Positions 1-6,861 of a stretch of DNA of 32,651 bases are shown here, piece by piece. This stretch comes from Prevotella sp. (GTDB taxonomy: Bacteria > Bacteroidota > Bacteroidia > Bacteroidales > Bacteroidaceae), in the NCBI GenBank assembly GCA_017645905.1, contig JAGCNO010000085.1, positions 1-32,651 of the forward strand. Direction: 5' to 3'. Below the pieces are notes generated by a model. It made no database searches, was not told where the DNA came from, and saw nothing but the letters and a program-made list of their open reading frames with translations. Every line of letters starts with the position of its first letter. The first letter of the stretch is position 1. The translations under genes and the position numbers were made by a program.

Positions 1-309
1 GAGGTAGACGATGTCGGGCGCCCAGATGCCGCCGTCGGGCACCATGTCCATGGGCCGTGTGACATCGGTGAAGGCCGTCCCTACGTAACGCCACTTGACG
101 AGGTCGCTGGAGCGGTAGATGGGCACGTTGTGGGTGTCCTCGGTGGCGTAGAGGTAGTAGTAGCCGTCCTGGGCACGTATCACCGTGGGGTCGGGCAGAC
201 TGCGGTTGATGACCGGGTTCTGGTAGACCTGCTGGTCACCGTCGGCGCAGGCCACAATGGTCATCATGGCCAGGCCGAGGGCAAACATTGATTTGTTTAG
301 CATATTCAT
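1..309 (-). CDS. GH43 lipoprotein, likely arabinanase/arabinofuranosidase type (partial, C-terminus missing)
   Basis: The open frame reads from an ATG at 309 down to the left edge, giving the first 103 residues of a secreted protein. The N-terminus is hydrophobic and ends in a lipobox (IVAC, Cys21), so an outer-membrane or periplasmic lipoprotein is expected. After it come NPVINRSLPDPTVIR, a GYYYLYATED stretch, YRSSDLVKW and GGIWAPDIVYL. These are the order and spacing of the first blades of a GH43 five-bladed propeller, and the Asp of LPDPT is the presumed catalytic base. GH43 enzymes act on arabinose- or xylose-containing glycans. It is the last visible gene of the susCDE run, separated from the SusE-like gene only by heptamer repeats, so it is probably cotranscribed. 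A second in-frame ATG lies at 303. The subfamily cannot be assigned from this fragment. Confidence 0.85.
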   Translation of the reverse strand, partial: MNMLNKSMFALGLAMMTIVACADGDQQVYQNPVINRSLPDPTVIRAQDGYYYLYATEDTHNVPIYRSSDLVKWRYVGTAFTDVTRPMDMVPDGGIWAPDIVYL

Positions 310-310
310 A

Positions 311-338
311 GGAGTGAGGAGTTAGGAGTGAGGAGTTA
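311..338. repeat. Heptamer tandem array at SusE/GH43 border
   Basis: Four 7-nt units alternate GGAGTGA and GGAGTTA on the plus strand. On the coding (minus) strand they read as TAACTCC/TCACTCC. The array encodes the last residues of the SusE-like protein, supplies its TAA stop (322-324) and fills the gap to the next start codon. It belongs to the same heptamer family as 12569-12617 and 24947-24960. Confidence 0.85.
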
Positions 339-1494
339 GCCTGATGTACATATCGCCTACGAGGAGGGAGAGGGTGACGGTGTAGACGCCGCTCTTCGAG
401 GACACCCACTTGAGGTCGCCGCCGTTGTCCTGTAGACGGTAGGGAAGGAGGGTCTCGTTCTCAAAGGGGTCGGTATTGGCCGACGGTGCGTAGAAGAACT
501 GGTCGCCCCATCCGGAACCAAGGCCTATCTTGAACTCTCCGCCGGCGATGATGTTGCCCGTCCAGGAGTAGATGTAAGGCTGGTGGAGCGGGTCGGCGAC
601 GGTGAACTTTCCGGCGGGCTGGTTGGTCTCCCAGCCGACGTCGGTGCCGTTACCGGCTATCCAAGGCATGTTCGACGAGGGAAGGGGAATATACATGCGG
701 TAGTTGTTCTCCTCGGCGTTGGTGTCGATGACGATGGTGCGGCGGCCAGATTCAACGGTCGAGAACTCGTTGATGTCTCCACTGGTGACGTAGTCCATCT
801 TGTAGATGCCGGGCTTCTCGGGCTGGTTGGCAGCCACGCCGTAGGCGGGATAGTCCTCGAGCGTGGTAAGGAAGTGGAAGTGGCAAGGCTCAACGTTGAA
901 GGTCAGCTCGTAGATGCCGGTGCCCATCTGGCGCTGCTCCATGCGCTCGGTCTTGGTGGTCTGGGTAGCATCGTCGGTGTAGCGGAAATACATGTAGGTG
1001 GGGAACTTCTCGTAGCAGGTGGCGGTGAAGCTGACCGTCGACTCTATGGGCTTGACGTACTTGTCCTTGTTGTGGACGTTGGCCAGCAGCTGCGCCGTGA
1101 CCTGAAGGGGCTGGCCGGGGATGACCCATCGGGAGACGATGCTGTTGAGCTCGTCGTGAGTGAACGATGCCGTGGTGACATCGCCAAGGTCGATATACTC
1201 TGAGTGATTCTCCGCCTTCTGGTTCGTGTCGTAGAAGGCTATCTTGTAGGTGACCGTGTCGGAGGCATTGATGGGGCTGACGGCCTTCTGCCAGTTGAAG
1301 GTGAGTGCCGGCTGGTTGGCAATGCCCTTGTTGAACACTATCTCCTCCTGCGAGACGCTGATGTGCATCTGGTCGGGATAGGTCTCCAGCTGGAAGAACT
1401 CGGGGTCTTCATTGCAGCTGACACAGAGGACACTGAGGAGACAGAGACCACAGAGCCCCCAAAGATGACAAAAAATGTTATTCTTGGTAATCAT
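322..1494 (-). CDS. SusE/SusF-like outer-membrane glycan-binding lipoprotein
   Basis: This is a 390-residue lipoprotein with a signal peptide and Cys27 lipobox (VSC followed by NED, the acidic +2/+3 residues typical of Bacteroidetes surface lipoproteins). The N-terminal part has the SusE-style Ig-like start (EIVFNKGIANQPALTFNWQKA) and a second sandwich domain. The C-terminal half, roughly residues 270-390, has the pattern of a SusE/SusF starch-binding-like module (MPWIAGNGTDVGWE, GGEFKIGLGSGWGDQFFYAP, GGDLKWVSSKSGVYTVTLSL). Such proteins sit on the cell surface beside SusCD and bind the glycan. It follows susD by a 24-nt gap made of heptamers. Its hydrophobic signal region is encoded by a 9-mer repeat (1420-1455) and its last residues by a heptamer array. 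The first 12 bases after ATG-1 context match those of the susD start (both proteins begin MITK). The specific ligand is unknown. Confidence 0.85.
   Translation of the reverse strand: MITKNNIFCHLWGLCGLCLLSVLCVSCNEDPEFFQLETYPDQMHISVSQEEIVFNKGIANQPALTFNWQKAVSPINASDTVTYKIAFYDTNQKAENHSEYIDLGDVTTASFTHDELNSIVSRWVIPGQPLQVTAQLLANVHNKDKYVKPIESTVSFTATCYEKFPTYMYFRYTDDATQTTKTERMEQRQMGTGIYELTFNVEPCHFHFLTTLEDYPAYGVAANQPEKPGIYKMDYVTSGDINEFSTVESGRRTIVIDTNAEENNYRMYIPLPSSNMPWIAGNGTDVGWETNQPAGKFTVADPLHQPYIYSWTGNIIAGGEFKIGLGSGWGDQFFYAPSANTDPFENETLLPYRLQDNGGDLKWVSSKSGVYTVTLSLLVGDMYIRLTPHS
1420..1455 (-). repeat. Four imperfect 9-mers encoding the SusE signal-peptide core
   Basis: Read on the minus strand, four consecutive 9-mers (CTCTGTGGT, CTCTGTCTC, CTCAGTGTC, CTCTGTGTC) share the consensus CTCTGTGTC and are in frame. 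They encode LCG-LCL-LSV-LCV, the hydrophobic core just before the lipobox Cys. Confidence 0.75.
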
Positions 1495-1515
1495 GGGTGT
1501 TGGGTGTTAGGTGTT
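1495..1515. repeat. Heptamer array (GGGTGTT) between SusD and SusE genes
   Basis: Three 7-nt units (GGGTGTT, GGGTGTT, AGGTGTT) start directly at the SusE initiation codon and end three bases before the SusD stop codon. Apart from GGG at the end, the whole intergenic gap is repeat. The same GTGTTGG phase occurs inside the GH115-GH43 gene at 10524-10565. Confidence 0.8.
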
Positions 1516-1518
1516 GGG

Positions 1519-3477
1519 TTAATTTTCAGCTTCGCCTTCCAGCCAGAAGGGAGCCTCCTTCAGGTTGGGGTTCTTCTCGAACTCGTCGACGTAGATGGGG
1601 AACCAGTAGTACTGGCGCTTCCAGACACGGGTAAAGAACTTGGTGCGCACGTGGAAACCTTCCTTGGTACGGCCCGAACGGTCGAGGGCGTTCATGCCGT
1701 AGCAGTCGCCACACATCTCGGGAATCTGCTCGGCAATCTTCCAGCGGCGGATGTCGTACCAGCGGTTGTTCTCGCAGCACAGCTCCACACGGCGCTCCAT
1801 ACGGACCACACGGCGGACCTCGGCCTGCGTGCTCTCAACATGGATGAAGTCGGGGTCGTTGTCGTCCACAGCGTTGAAGGTGTACTGGCGCACACCGGCA
1901 CGCTCACGGATGAGATTGACGTACTTGATGGCTTCCTCCCGGGCAGAGCCGTTGTCGTAGGCCTCGTTCATGGCTTCGGCATAATCAAGGTAGGTGAAGG
2001 CCAGACGATAGGTGAATCCCTGGCGGGCCGTCACTTCACCAGTCTTGTAGTTGTCGGTGACGCAGAGTGCCTTGCGGGCCAGGTAGCCGTTCTGTGGAGC
2101 ATCGTGGGGAGAACTGCTCTGAATGTTGTCCTTACCGTTGTAGAGGAAGTTGTAGGCACGGTTGTCTACAGCCAGCCAAGCGTTGTGGAAAGAGACGGCG
2201 TTGTAGAAACGGGGCTCTCGGTGGGTGTACATGTTGTAGGTGTTGCGGGCGGTGATTTCTCCCTCCTTGCCGGTGCCATACTTCCATACGGTCTGGTCGG
2301 GACGGCTCTCGACAGTGGTGGAGAAGCCTTCCTCTATGTAGCCCGACTTGGGGTCGGTGATGGGGAGGCCGTTCTCCATGAAGAAGGCATCGACAAGACC
2401 CTGATAGACACCCAGGCCGTTACCGCCACCGAAGTCCCGGACAGAGACGACACGGAGGTAAGTGCCCTGATAGTTGCTCTCCTTCGTGATGGGGAAGGTA
2501 ATCTCGTGGTTGCCCTCGCTCCAGCGTTTAATATGGACGTTGTAGGTGGACATGAAGGGGTCAATCTTGCCGTTAGGCCCCATCTCCTTGTAAAGCTCGT
2601 AGCCTGCGGCCTCGGCCTCGTCGATGACGAGCTTGCAGGCCTCGGCAGCCTTCACCCACTTCTGCGGGTCGTAGGTGGGGTTGAAGATCTGTTCGTCCTT
2701 GTCGTTCTTGTAGTCTGCGTACCAGGGGTTACCGTTGACCAGCGGACTGGCGGCGAAGAGCAGCATACGGGCACGCTGGGTAAGGGCCATAATCTTATTG
2801 ATACGGCCATACTTCGAGGGGTCCTGATAGACGGCGGGCAGGGCATTGGCAGCCTCGAGCATCTCCTTGTCGCAGTAGTCCACGACGTCGTCGAACTTGG
2901 CCTGTCCTACAAGGAGCTCGCTGATGGGAGCGTCGCTGGGGGCGATGTAGCCGGGGGTGAAGGGGATGCCGCCGTAGTTCTCGGCCATGAGCCACCAGGC
3001 ATAGGCGGTGAGGAACTTCACCTCGGCCTTCATGTTGTCCACCTCGCTCTGAGGCAGGTCATGGTCGGGCATGGGCTTCACCATATTGTTGAAGATGTAG
3101 CCGTGGCGGATGCCCTGCGGCATGCGTGCCCAGAGATCGCCGGCCCACGTGCTGTTGATGGTCCACTTGCCGGTAATCTTGCCGATGCTCTCGGCCCAGT
3201 CCCACTGCTGCCAGCGCTCTGAGGGTACGATGTCGTCGGCCATCACCTCGTAGCCATCACGGGTCAGGCTCCATTTGTCGGGAGCATGGACGATGGTGTT
3301 GTAGATGTTGGCAAGCCATGCATAGACCTTGTCGCGGTTCTGGAACACCATTTCGGTGGTGAGCTCGGTGTCGGGCTCCTTGTCAAGATAGTCAGAGCAG
3401 GAGGCTGCGGCTGTTGCTGCGCAAATAGCGCAGCCTACGAGACAGCGATTGATATATTTATTTATCTTGGTAATCAT
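1519..3477 (-). CDS. SusD/RagB-family outer-membrane glycan-binding lipoprotein
   Basis: This is a 652-residue lipoprotein with Cys27 in an AASC lipobox followed by SDYLDKEPDTELTTEMVF, the classic SusD N-terminus (CSDYLD and the acidic run). Further SusD hallmarks follow: TPR-like helices (VKFLTAYAWWLMAENYGGIPFT, ALTQRARMLLFAASPLVNGNP) and the C-terminal SusD block (RLAFTYLDYAEAMNEAYDNG, IKYVNLIRERAGV, RRVVRMERRVELCCENNRWYDIRRWKIAEQ). The family forms a lid on the SusC transporter and binds oligosaccharide at the surface. Length is somewhat above the usual 500-600. It lies 27 nt downstream of susC, so the two are clearly paired and cotranscribed. The ligand is unknown. The start at 3477 gives a normal signal peptide. 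Confidence 0.97.
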   Translation of the reverse strand: MITKINKYINRCLVGCAICAATAAASCSDYLDKEPDTELTTEMVFQNRDKVYAWLANIYNTIVHAPDKWSLTRDGYEVMADDIVPSERWQQWDWAESIGKITGKWTINSTWAGDLWARMPQGIRHGYIFNNMVKPMPDHDLPQSEVDNMKAEVKFLTAYAWWLMAENYGGIPFTPGYIAPSDAPISELLVGQAKFDDVVDYCDKEMLEAANALPAVYQDPSKYGRINKIMALTQRARMLLFAASPLVNGNPWYADYKNDKDEQIFNPTYDPQKWVKAAEACKLVIDEAEAAGYELYKEMGPNGKIDPFMSTYNVHIKRWSEGNHEITFPITKESNYQGTYLRVVSVRDFGGGNGLGVYQGLVDAFFMENGLPITDPKSGYIEEGFSTTVESRPDQTVWKYGTGKEGEITARNTYNMYTHREPRFYNAVSFHNAWLAVDNRAYNFLYNGKDNIQSSSPHDAPQNGYLARKALCVTDNYKTGEVTARQGFTYRLAFTYLDYAEAMNEAYDNGSAREEAIKYVNLIRERAGVRQYTFNAVDDNDPDFIHVESTQAEVRRVVRMERRVELCCENNRWYDIRRWKIAEQIPEMCGDCYGMNALDRSGRTKEGFHVRTKFFTRVWKRQYYWFPIYVDEFEKNPNLKEAPFWLEGEAEN

Positions 3478-3504
3478 AACTATATACTATTAACTATCAA
3501 ATAA

Positions 3505-6500
3505 TTAGAAGTTGAGGTCAAGTCCGAACATGATGGAGCGGTTAAGAGGATACTGCAGTCCGTTGCTGGTTCCTAATTCGGGGTCCCAGAGCTTGAACGG
3601 TGTGAGGCAGAAGAGGTTGTTGCCGCTGACGAAGACTCGGCAGCTCTTGGCGTAGATGGGTTCCATCCAGGCCTTGGGCAGGGTGTAGCCCAGCTCGATG
3701 GTCTTGCAGCGCAGGAAGCTCATGCTCTTCTTCCACCATGTAGAACCGCGGTAGTTATTCTGGTTGGGGCCGTAGCTCAGGCGGGGCCAGAAGACGTTCT
3801 GCGACGGGTTCTGCTCCGTCCAGCGATCGTCGATATTCTTGGCGTAGGCATTACCCTCGGTGGTAGTACCGCCGCCGGGCATGAAGTAAGGCTGTCCGCC
3901 GATGATGCGATAGACATCGCCAACGCCCTGGAAGAAGAAGTTAAGGTCTATTCTCTTATAGCTGATGACGCCACCGAAGCCATAGACGATACGGGGGTCG
4001 ACAGTGCCGCCGATGAAGCCCTCGTCCTCCTCAGTGATGATGCCATCGCCATTGCGGTCTACATACTTGATGTCGCCAGGACGCAGCACCGTAGCACCCA
4101 CCTGCTGCATGGGGATGCCCTCCTTGAGGGTATAGACATTGTTGCCACTCTCATCCTGGGTGATGTCAAAGTCGTCGACAGTGAACAGGCGGTCGGCGGT
4201 CAGGCCGAAGAGTTCGCCCCATGAACGGCCTGTCTGTGCACGGTGAGTGCCCAGCTTCGATGCCGGCTCGTCAAACTCCGTCACCTTGTTCTTGGCGAAG
4301 GTGAAGTTGGCGTAGGCCGAGGTAAACCAGTCCTTGTTCCACTGTTTGTGGAAGTTCAGCGTGAACTCCACGCCGTGGTTCTCCATCTTGCCATAGTTGG
4401 CGTAGGGCAGTTTCTCGGCAGGAATACCGCTCTGCGTCGGCATACTGTTACGACGCATGAAGATGTCCTTACGGTTCTCCTTGAAGATGTCGAAGGTGAA
4501 GTCAATCATGTTGAGGATGCCCAGCTCCACACCGATGTTCTTCTTCAGCACGGTCTCCCAGGTCAGTCCTTCCACACCGTACTCACCCTCGTTGATGCCG
4601 CCGTAGGTACGCTGGCCGTTGGTGCCCCAGGTGTAGGCGTTGTCGTAGGTGTCAATCTTCGTAAGATAGGCAAAGCGACGGTTACTGCCGATGTTATCGT
4701 CACCGGCAAGACCAATGCTGGCACGGAACTTAACCTTGTTCAGCGATTTCTTCACCGACTGCATGAAAGGCTCCTCGCTGAGCAGCCAGCCCAGGGCAAA
4801 GGAGGGGAAGAAGCCGAAGCGCTTGCCCTTGGCGAAGTTCTCCGAACCGTTGTAGCCGAAGTTGAACTCTGCCACGTAGCGGTCATCGTAGGTGCCGCTG
4901 AGGCGTCCTGCGATACCCTGCTTACGGTAGTCCTGGATATCGCCGTCGTCGTAGGCCTGCTGGTTGTAGAGGAACAGGGCGTCGAGGTCGAACTTGCCGA
5001 AGCGGCGGTTGTACATCAGGTCGGCCTCTAAATAAATATTGGTGTTACCATAGTTGCCGCTGTTGTAGCTGCCCATCGACTCGTCGCCCGTCTGGAACTG
5101 GGTATAGATGAGGTTGCCCTCCTCGTCACGTCCCGTAGCAGGGAATACGGTTCCCACGTTGGCCGTACGGCCACGCTCGCTCTCGTTCCAGCGGTCGAAG
5201 CTGAACATCACCTTGGCCTTCAGGCCCTTGGTAATCTGACGCAGGTCCTGCTCCACCGAGAAGAGGGTCTGAATCTTCGACGACGTACGGAAGGCATAAC
5301 CGCCCTGCGTCACGTCGCGCCAGGGGTTCACACGGTTGGAAATCAGAGGGATGGCCCCGTCGCTATAACGTGCCGGATGTACGAAGGGCAGCGTCTTGAA
5401 GGCGTTGTCGAAGGCCACGTTGGTATCCACACGCTGTTTCTTGAAGCGGTTCAAGTAGCCGCCGATGTTTACACGCAGCAGCGTAGTCTTCGTCACGTCC
5501 ATGTCGATGTTGGTGCGCAAGTTGTACTGCTGGTTGTTTGTGGCGTTATCCACAATGAGGCTCTTGTCCTGCTCCAGGATGCCGCCCTCCTGGAAATAGC
5601 TGGCCACAATTGAGTAGCGCAGGAAGTCACTACCACCACTGATGTCAACATTGGCACGCGTGGTGTGGGCGTAGTCCTTCGTGATGGCGTCTATCCAGTT
5701 CACGTCGGGATAGAGGTCGGGGTCGTAGCCCGAGGCGGTGCGGTCGACAGCCTCCTGGGTGAAGGGCAGTGACTTGCCATCGTCGGCAGCCAGCTCGTTG
5801 AGCAAGCTCATATACTGCGAGGCATTCAGGAACTCCGGGAACATGGTAGGCTCGCTGATGGCATGCTCCACATGGAAGCGCACCTGCGGCGCACCTATCT
5901 TACCACGCTTCGTAGTAATGACGATGACGCCGTTGGCACCGCGCACACCGTACATGGCCTGTGCCGAAGCGTCCTTCAATATGGAGAACGACTCCACCTC
6001 GGCAATGTCGACATTGTTCAGGTCACGGGCCACACCGTCGATAAGCACTAACGGGGCATTGCTGCCGTGGAACGTCGACATACCGCGAATCCAGAAGTCG
6101 GAGTCGTCGTAGCCAGGCTCACCCGAGCGCTGGATGCCGATGACACCACTCAGCTTACCTGCCAGATTATTAGACATGGTACGCGTAGTACCGAATTGCA
6201 GCTCGGCGGGCTTGATGGTCTCGATGGAGCCGATGATAGAGGCTTTCTTCTGGGAGCTGTAACCCGTCACCACCACCTCGCTCATCTCGTTCTTGTCCTC
6301 CTCCAGCTCGACCTGCAAAATCTTAGAGCTACCCACACGCACTTGCTTCTTCTTGAAGCCCATGTAGCTGAACTCAAGCATGGTGTTGCTCTTCGTCGGA
6401 GCCATGATCTTAAACATACCGTCGGCATCGGTAATGCCAATGGTGCTGGTGCCCACCACCGTGACGGTGACGCCGATGAGCGGCTGCTTGTCCTGGTCGG

Positions 6501-6654
6501 TGACCAGACCCGTCACCTGACCTTGTGCCTGCTGCCCCTGAGCAAAGACAGGGGTCAGCGCTGCCGCTGGAAACAGCATCGTCGCCGTGCCTAACAGAAG
6601 CAGGGCGGCGGGCAACGCTGTGCGACAGCTTTTCGAAATTAGTTGTCTATTCAT
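3505..6654 (-). CDS. SusC/RagA-family TonB-dependent outer-membrane glycan transporter
   Basis: This 1049-residue protein has a long signal sequence ending near VFAQGQ. It is followed by a carboxypeptidase-regulatory-like domain (about residues 45-120: QVTGLVTDQDKQPLIGVTVT, YMGFKKKQVRVG), a TonB box/linker (EMSEVVVTGY), the plug (ASIIGSIETIKPAELQ, NNLAGKLSGVIGIQRSGEPG, IRGMSTF, PLVLIDGV, SILKDASAQAMYGVRGANGVIVITTKRGK) and a beta-barrel ending in a terminal aromatic strand (IMFGLDLNF). It imports oligosaccharides across the outer membrane using TonB energy and partners the SusD gene directly downstream. The length is normal for SusC. A TAnnTTTG promoter element lies about 70 nt upstream of the start. 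The leader also contains half of the heptamer-arm hairpin element. Confidence 0.98.
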   Translation of the reverse strand: MNRQLISKSCRTALPAALLLLGTATMLFPAAALTPVFAQGQQAQGQVTGLVTDQDKQPLIGVTVTVVGTSTIGITDADGMFKIMAPTKSNTMLEFSYMGFKKKQVRVGSSKILQVELEEDKNEMSEVVVTGYSSQKKASIIGSIETIKPAELQFGTTRTMSNNLAGKLSGVIGIQRSGEPGYDDSDFWIRGMSTFHGSNAPLVLIDGVARDLNNVDIAEVESFSILKDASAQAMYGVRGANGVIVITTKRGKIGAPQVRFHVEHAISEPTMFPEFLNASQYMSLLNELAADDGKSLPFTQEAVDRTASGYDPDLYPDVNWIDAITKDYAHTTRANVDISGGSDFLRYSIVASYFQEGGILEQDKSLIVDNATNNQQYNLRTNIDMDVTKTTLLRVNIGGYLNRFKKQRVDTNVAFDNAFKTLPFVHPARYSDGAIPLISNRVNPWRDVTQGGYAFRTSSKIQTLFSVEQDLRQITKGLKAKVMFSFDRWNESERGRTANVGTVFPATGRDEEGNLIYTQFQTGDESMGSYNSGNYGNTNIYLEADLMYNRRFGKFDLDALFLYNQQAYDDGDIQDYRKQGIAGRLSGTYDDRYVAEFNFGYNGSENFAKGKRFGFFPSFALGWLLSEEPFMQSVKKSLNKVKFRASIGLAGDDNIGSNRRFAYLTKIDTYDNAYTWGTNGQRTYGGINEGEYGVEGLTWETVLKKNIGVELGILNMIDFTFDIFKENRKDIFMRRNSMPTQSGIPAEKLPYANYGKMENHGVEFTLNFHKQWNKDWFTSAYANFTFAKNKVTEFDEPASKLGTHRAQTGRSWGELFGLTADRLFTVDDFDITQDESGNNVYTLKEGIPMQQVGATVLRPGDIKYVDRNGDGIITEEDEGFIGGTVDPRIVYGFGGVISYKRIDLNFFFQGVGDVYRIIGGQPYFMPGGGTTTEGNAYAKNIDDRWTEQNPSQNVFWPRLSYGPNQNNYRGSTWWKKSMSFLRCKTIELGYTLPKAWMEPIYAKSCRVFVSGNNLFCLTPFKLWDPELGTSNGLQYPLNRSIMFGLDLNF

Positions 6655-6681
6655 ACAAAAGGTTTTTGTTATTTTGTTTCA

Positions 6682-6713
6682 GTAGCAAATTCTTCGTTCT
6701 TCACTCTTCACTT
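6682..6713. repeat. Half copy of the heptamer-arm hairpin element in the susC leader
   Basis: The sequence GTAGCAAATTCTTC followed by TTCTTCACTCTTCACTT matches, with few differences, the right arm of the elements at 23741-23780 and 26013-26054 (GCAGCAAATT then TTCACTC heptamers). No left arm or loop is seen beside it, so it is a truncated copy. It lies between the predicted susC promoter and start codon, so it should be transcribed in the leader. Confidence 0.6.
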
Positions 6714-6722
6714 AACATGGTG

Positions 6723-6730
6723 CAAAGGTA
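6723..6730 (-). promoter_or_regulatory. Predicted susC promoter, -7 element TACCTTTG
   Basis: On the minus strand TACCTTTG followed by GC matches the Bacteroidetes -7 consensus TAnnTTTG. It lies about 70 nt before the susC ATG. No good TTTG -33 element is present at the usual 19-21 nt spacing, so activation by a regulator is possible. Confidence 0.65.
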
Positions 6731-6861
6731 GTGATATTTCAATTCCCGCGCACGTAAAAAAAAGAATGTATTACCGTATTGCCGATAATACATTCATGTC
6801 AATACTGAAAATCAAGAAGTTAGCTATCCTTACGCCTTTCTTTTGTATAATGGAAATATGC

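Noticed and set aside
1204-3222. 672-codon open frame on the plus strand opposite susD and the SusE gene
   Set aside because: It is antisense to clear SusD/SusE genes, its translation is low-complexity Val/Leu/Gly/His without domain features, and GC-rich codon use commonly opens such shadow frames.
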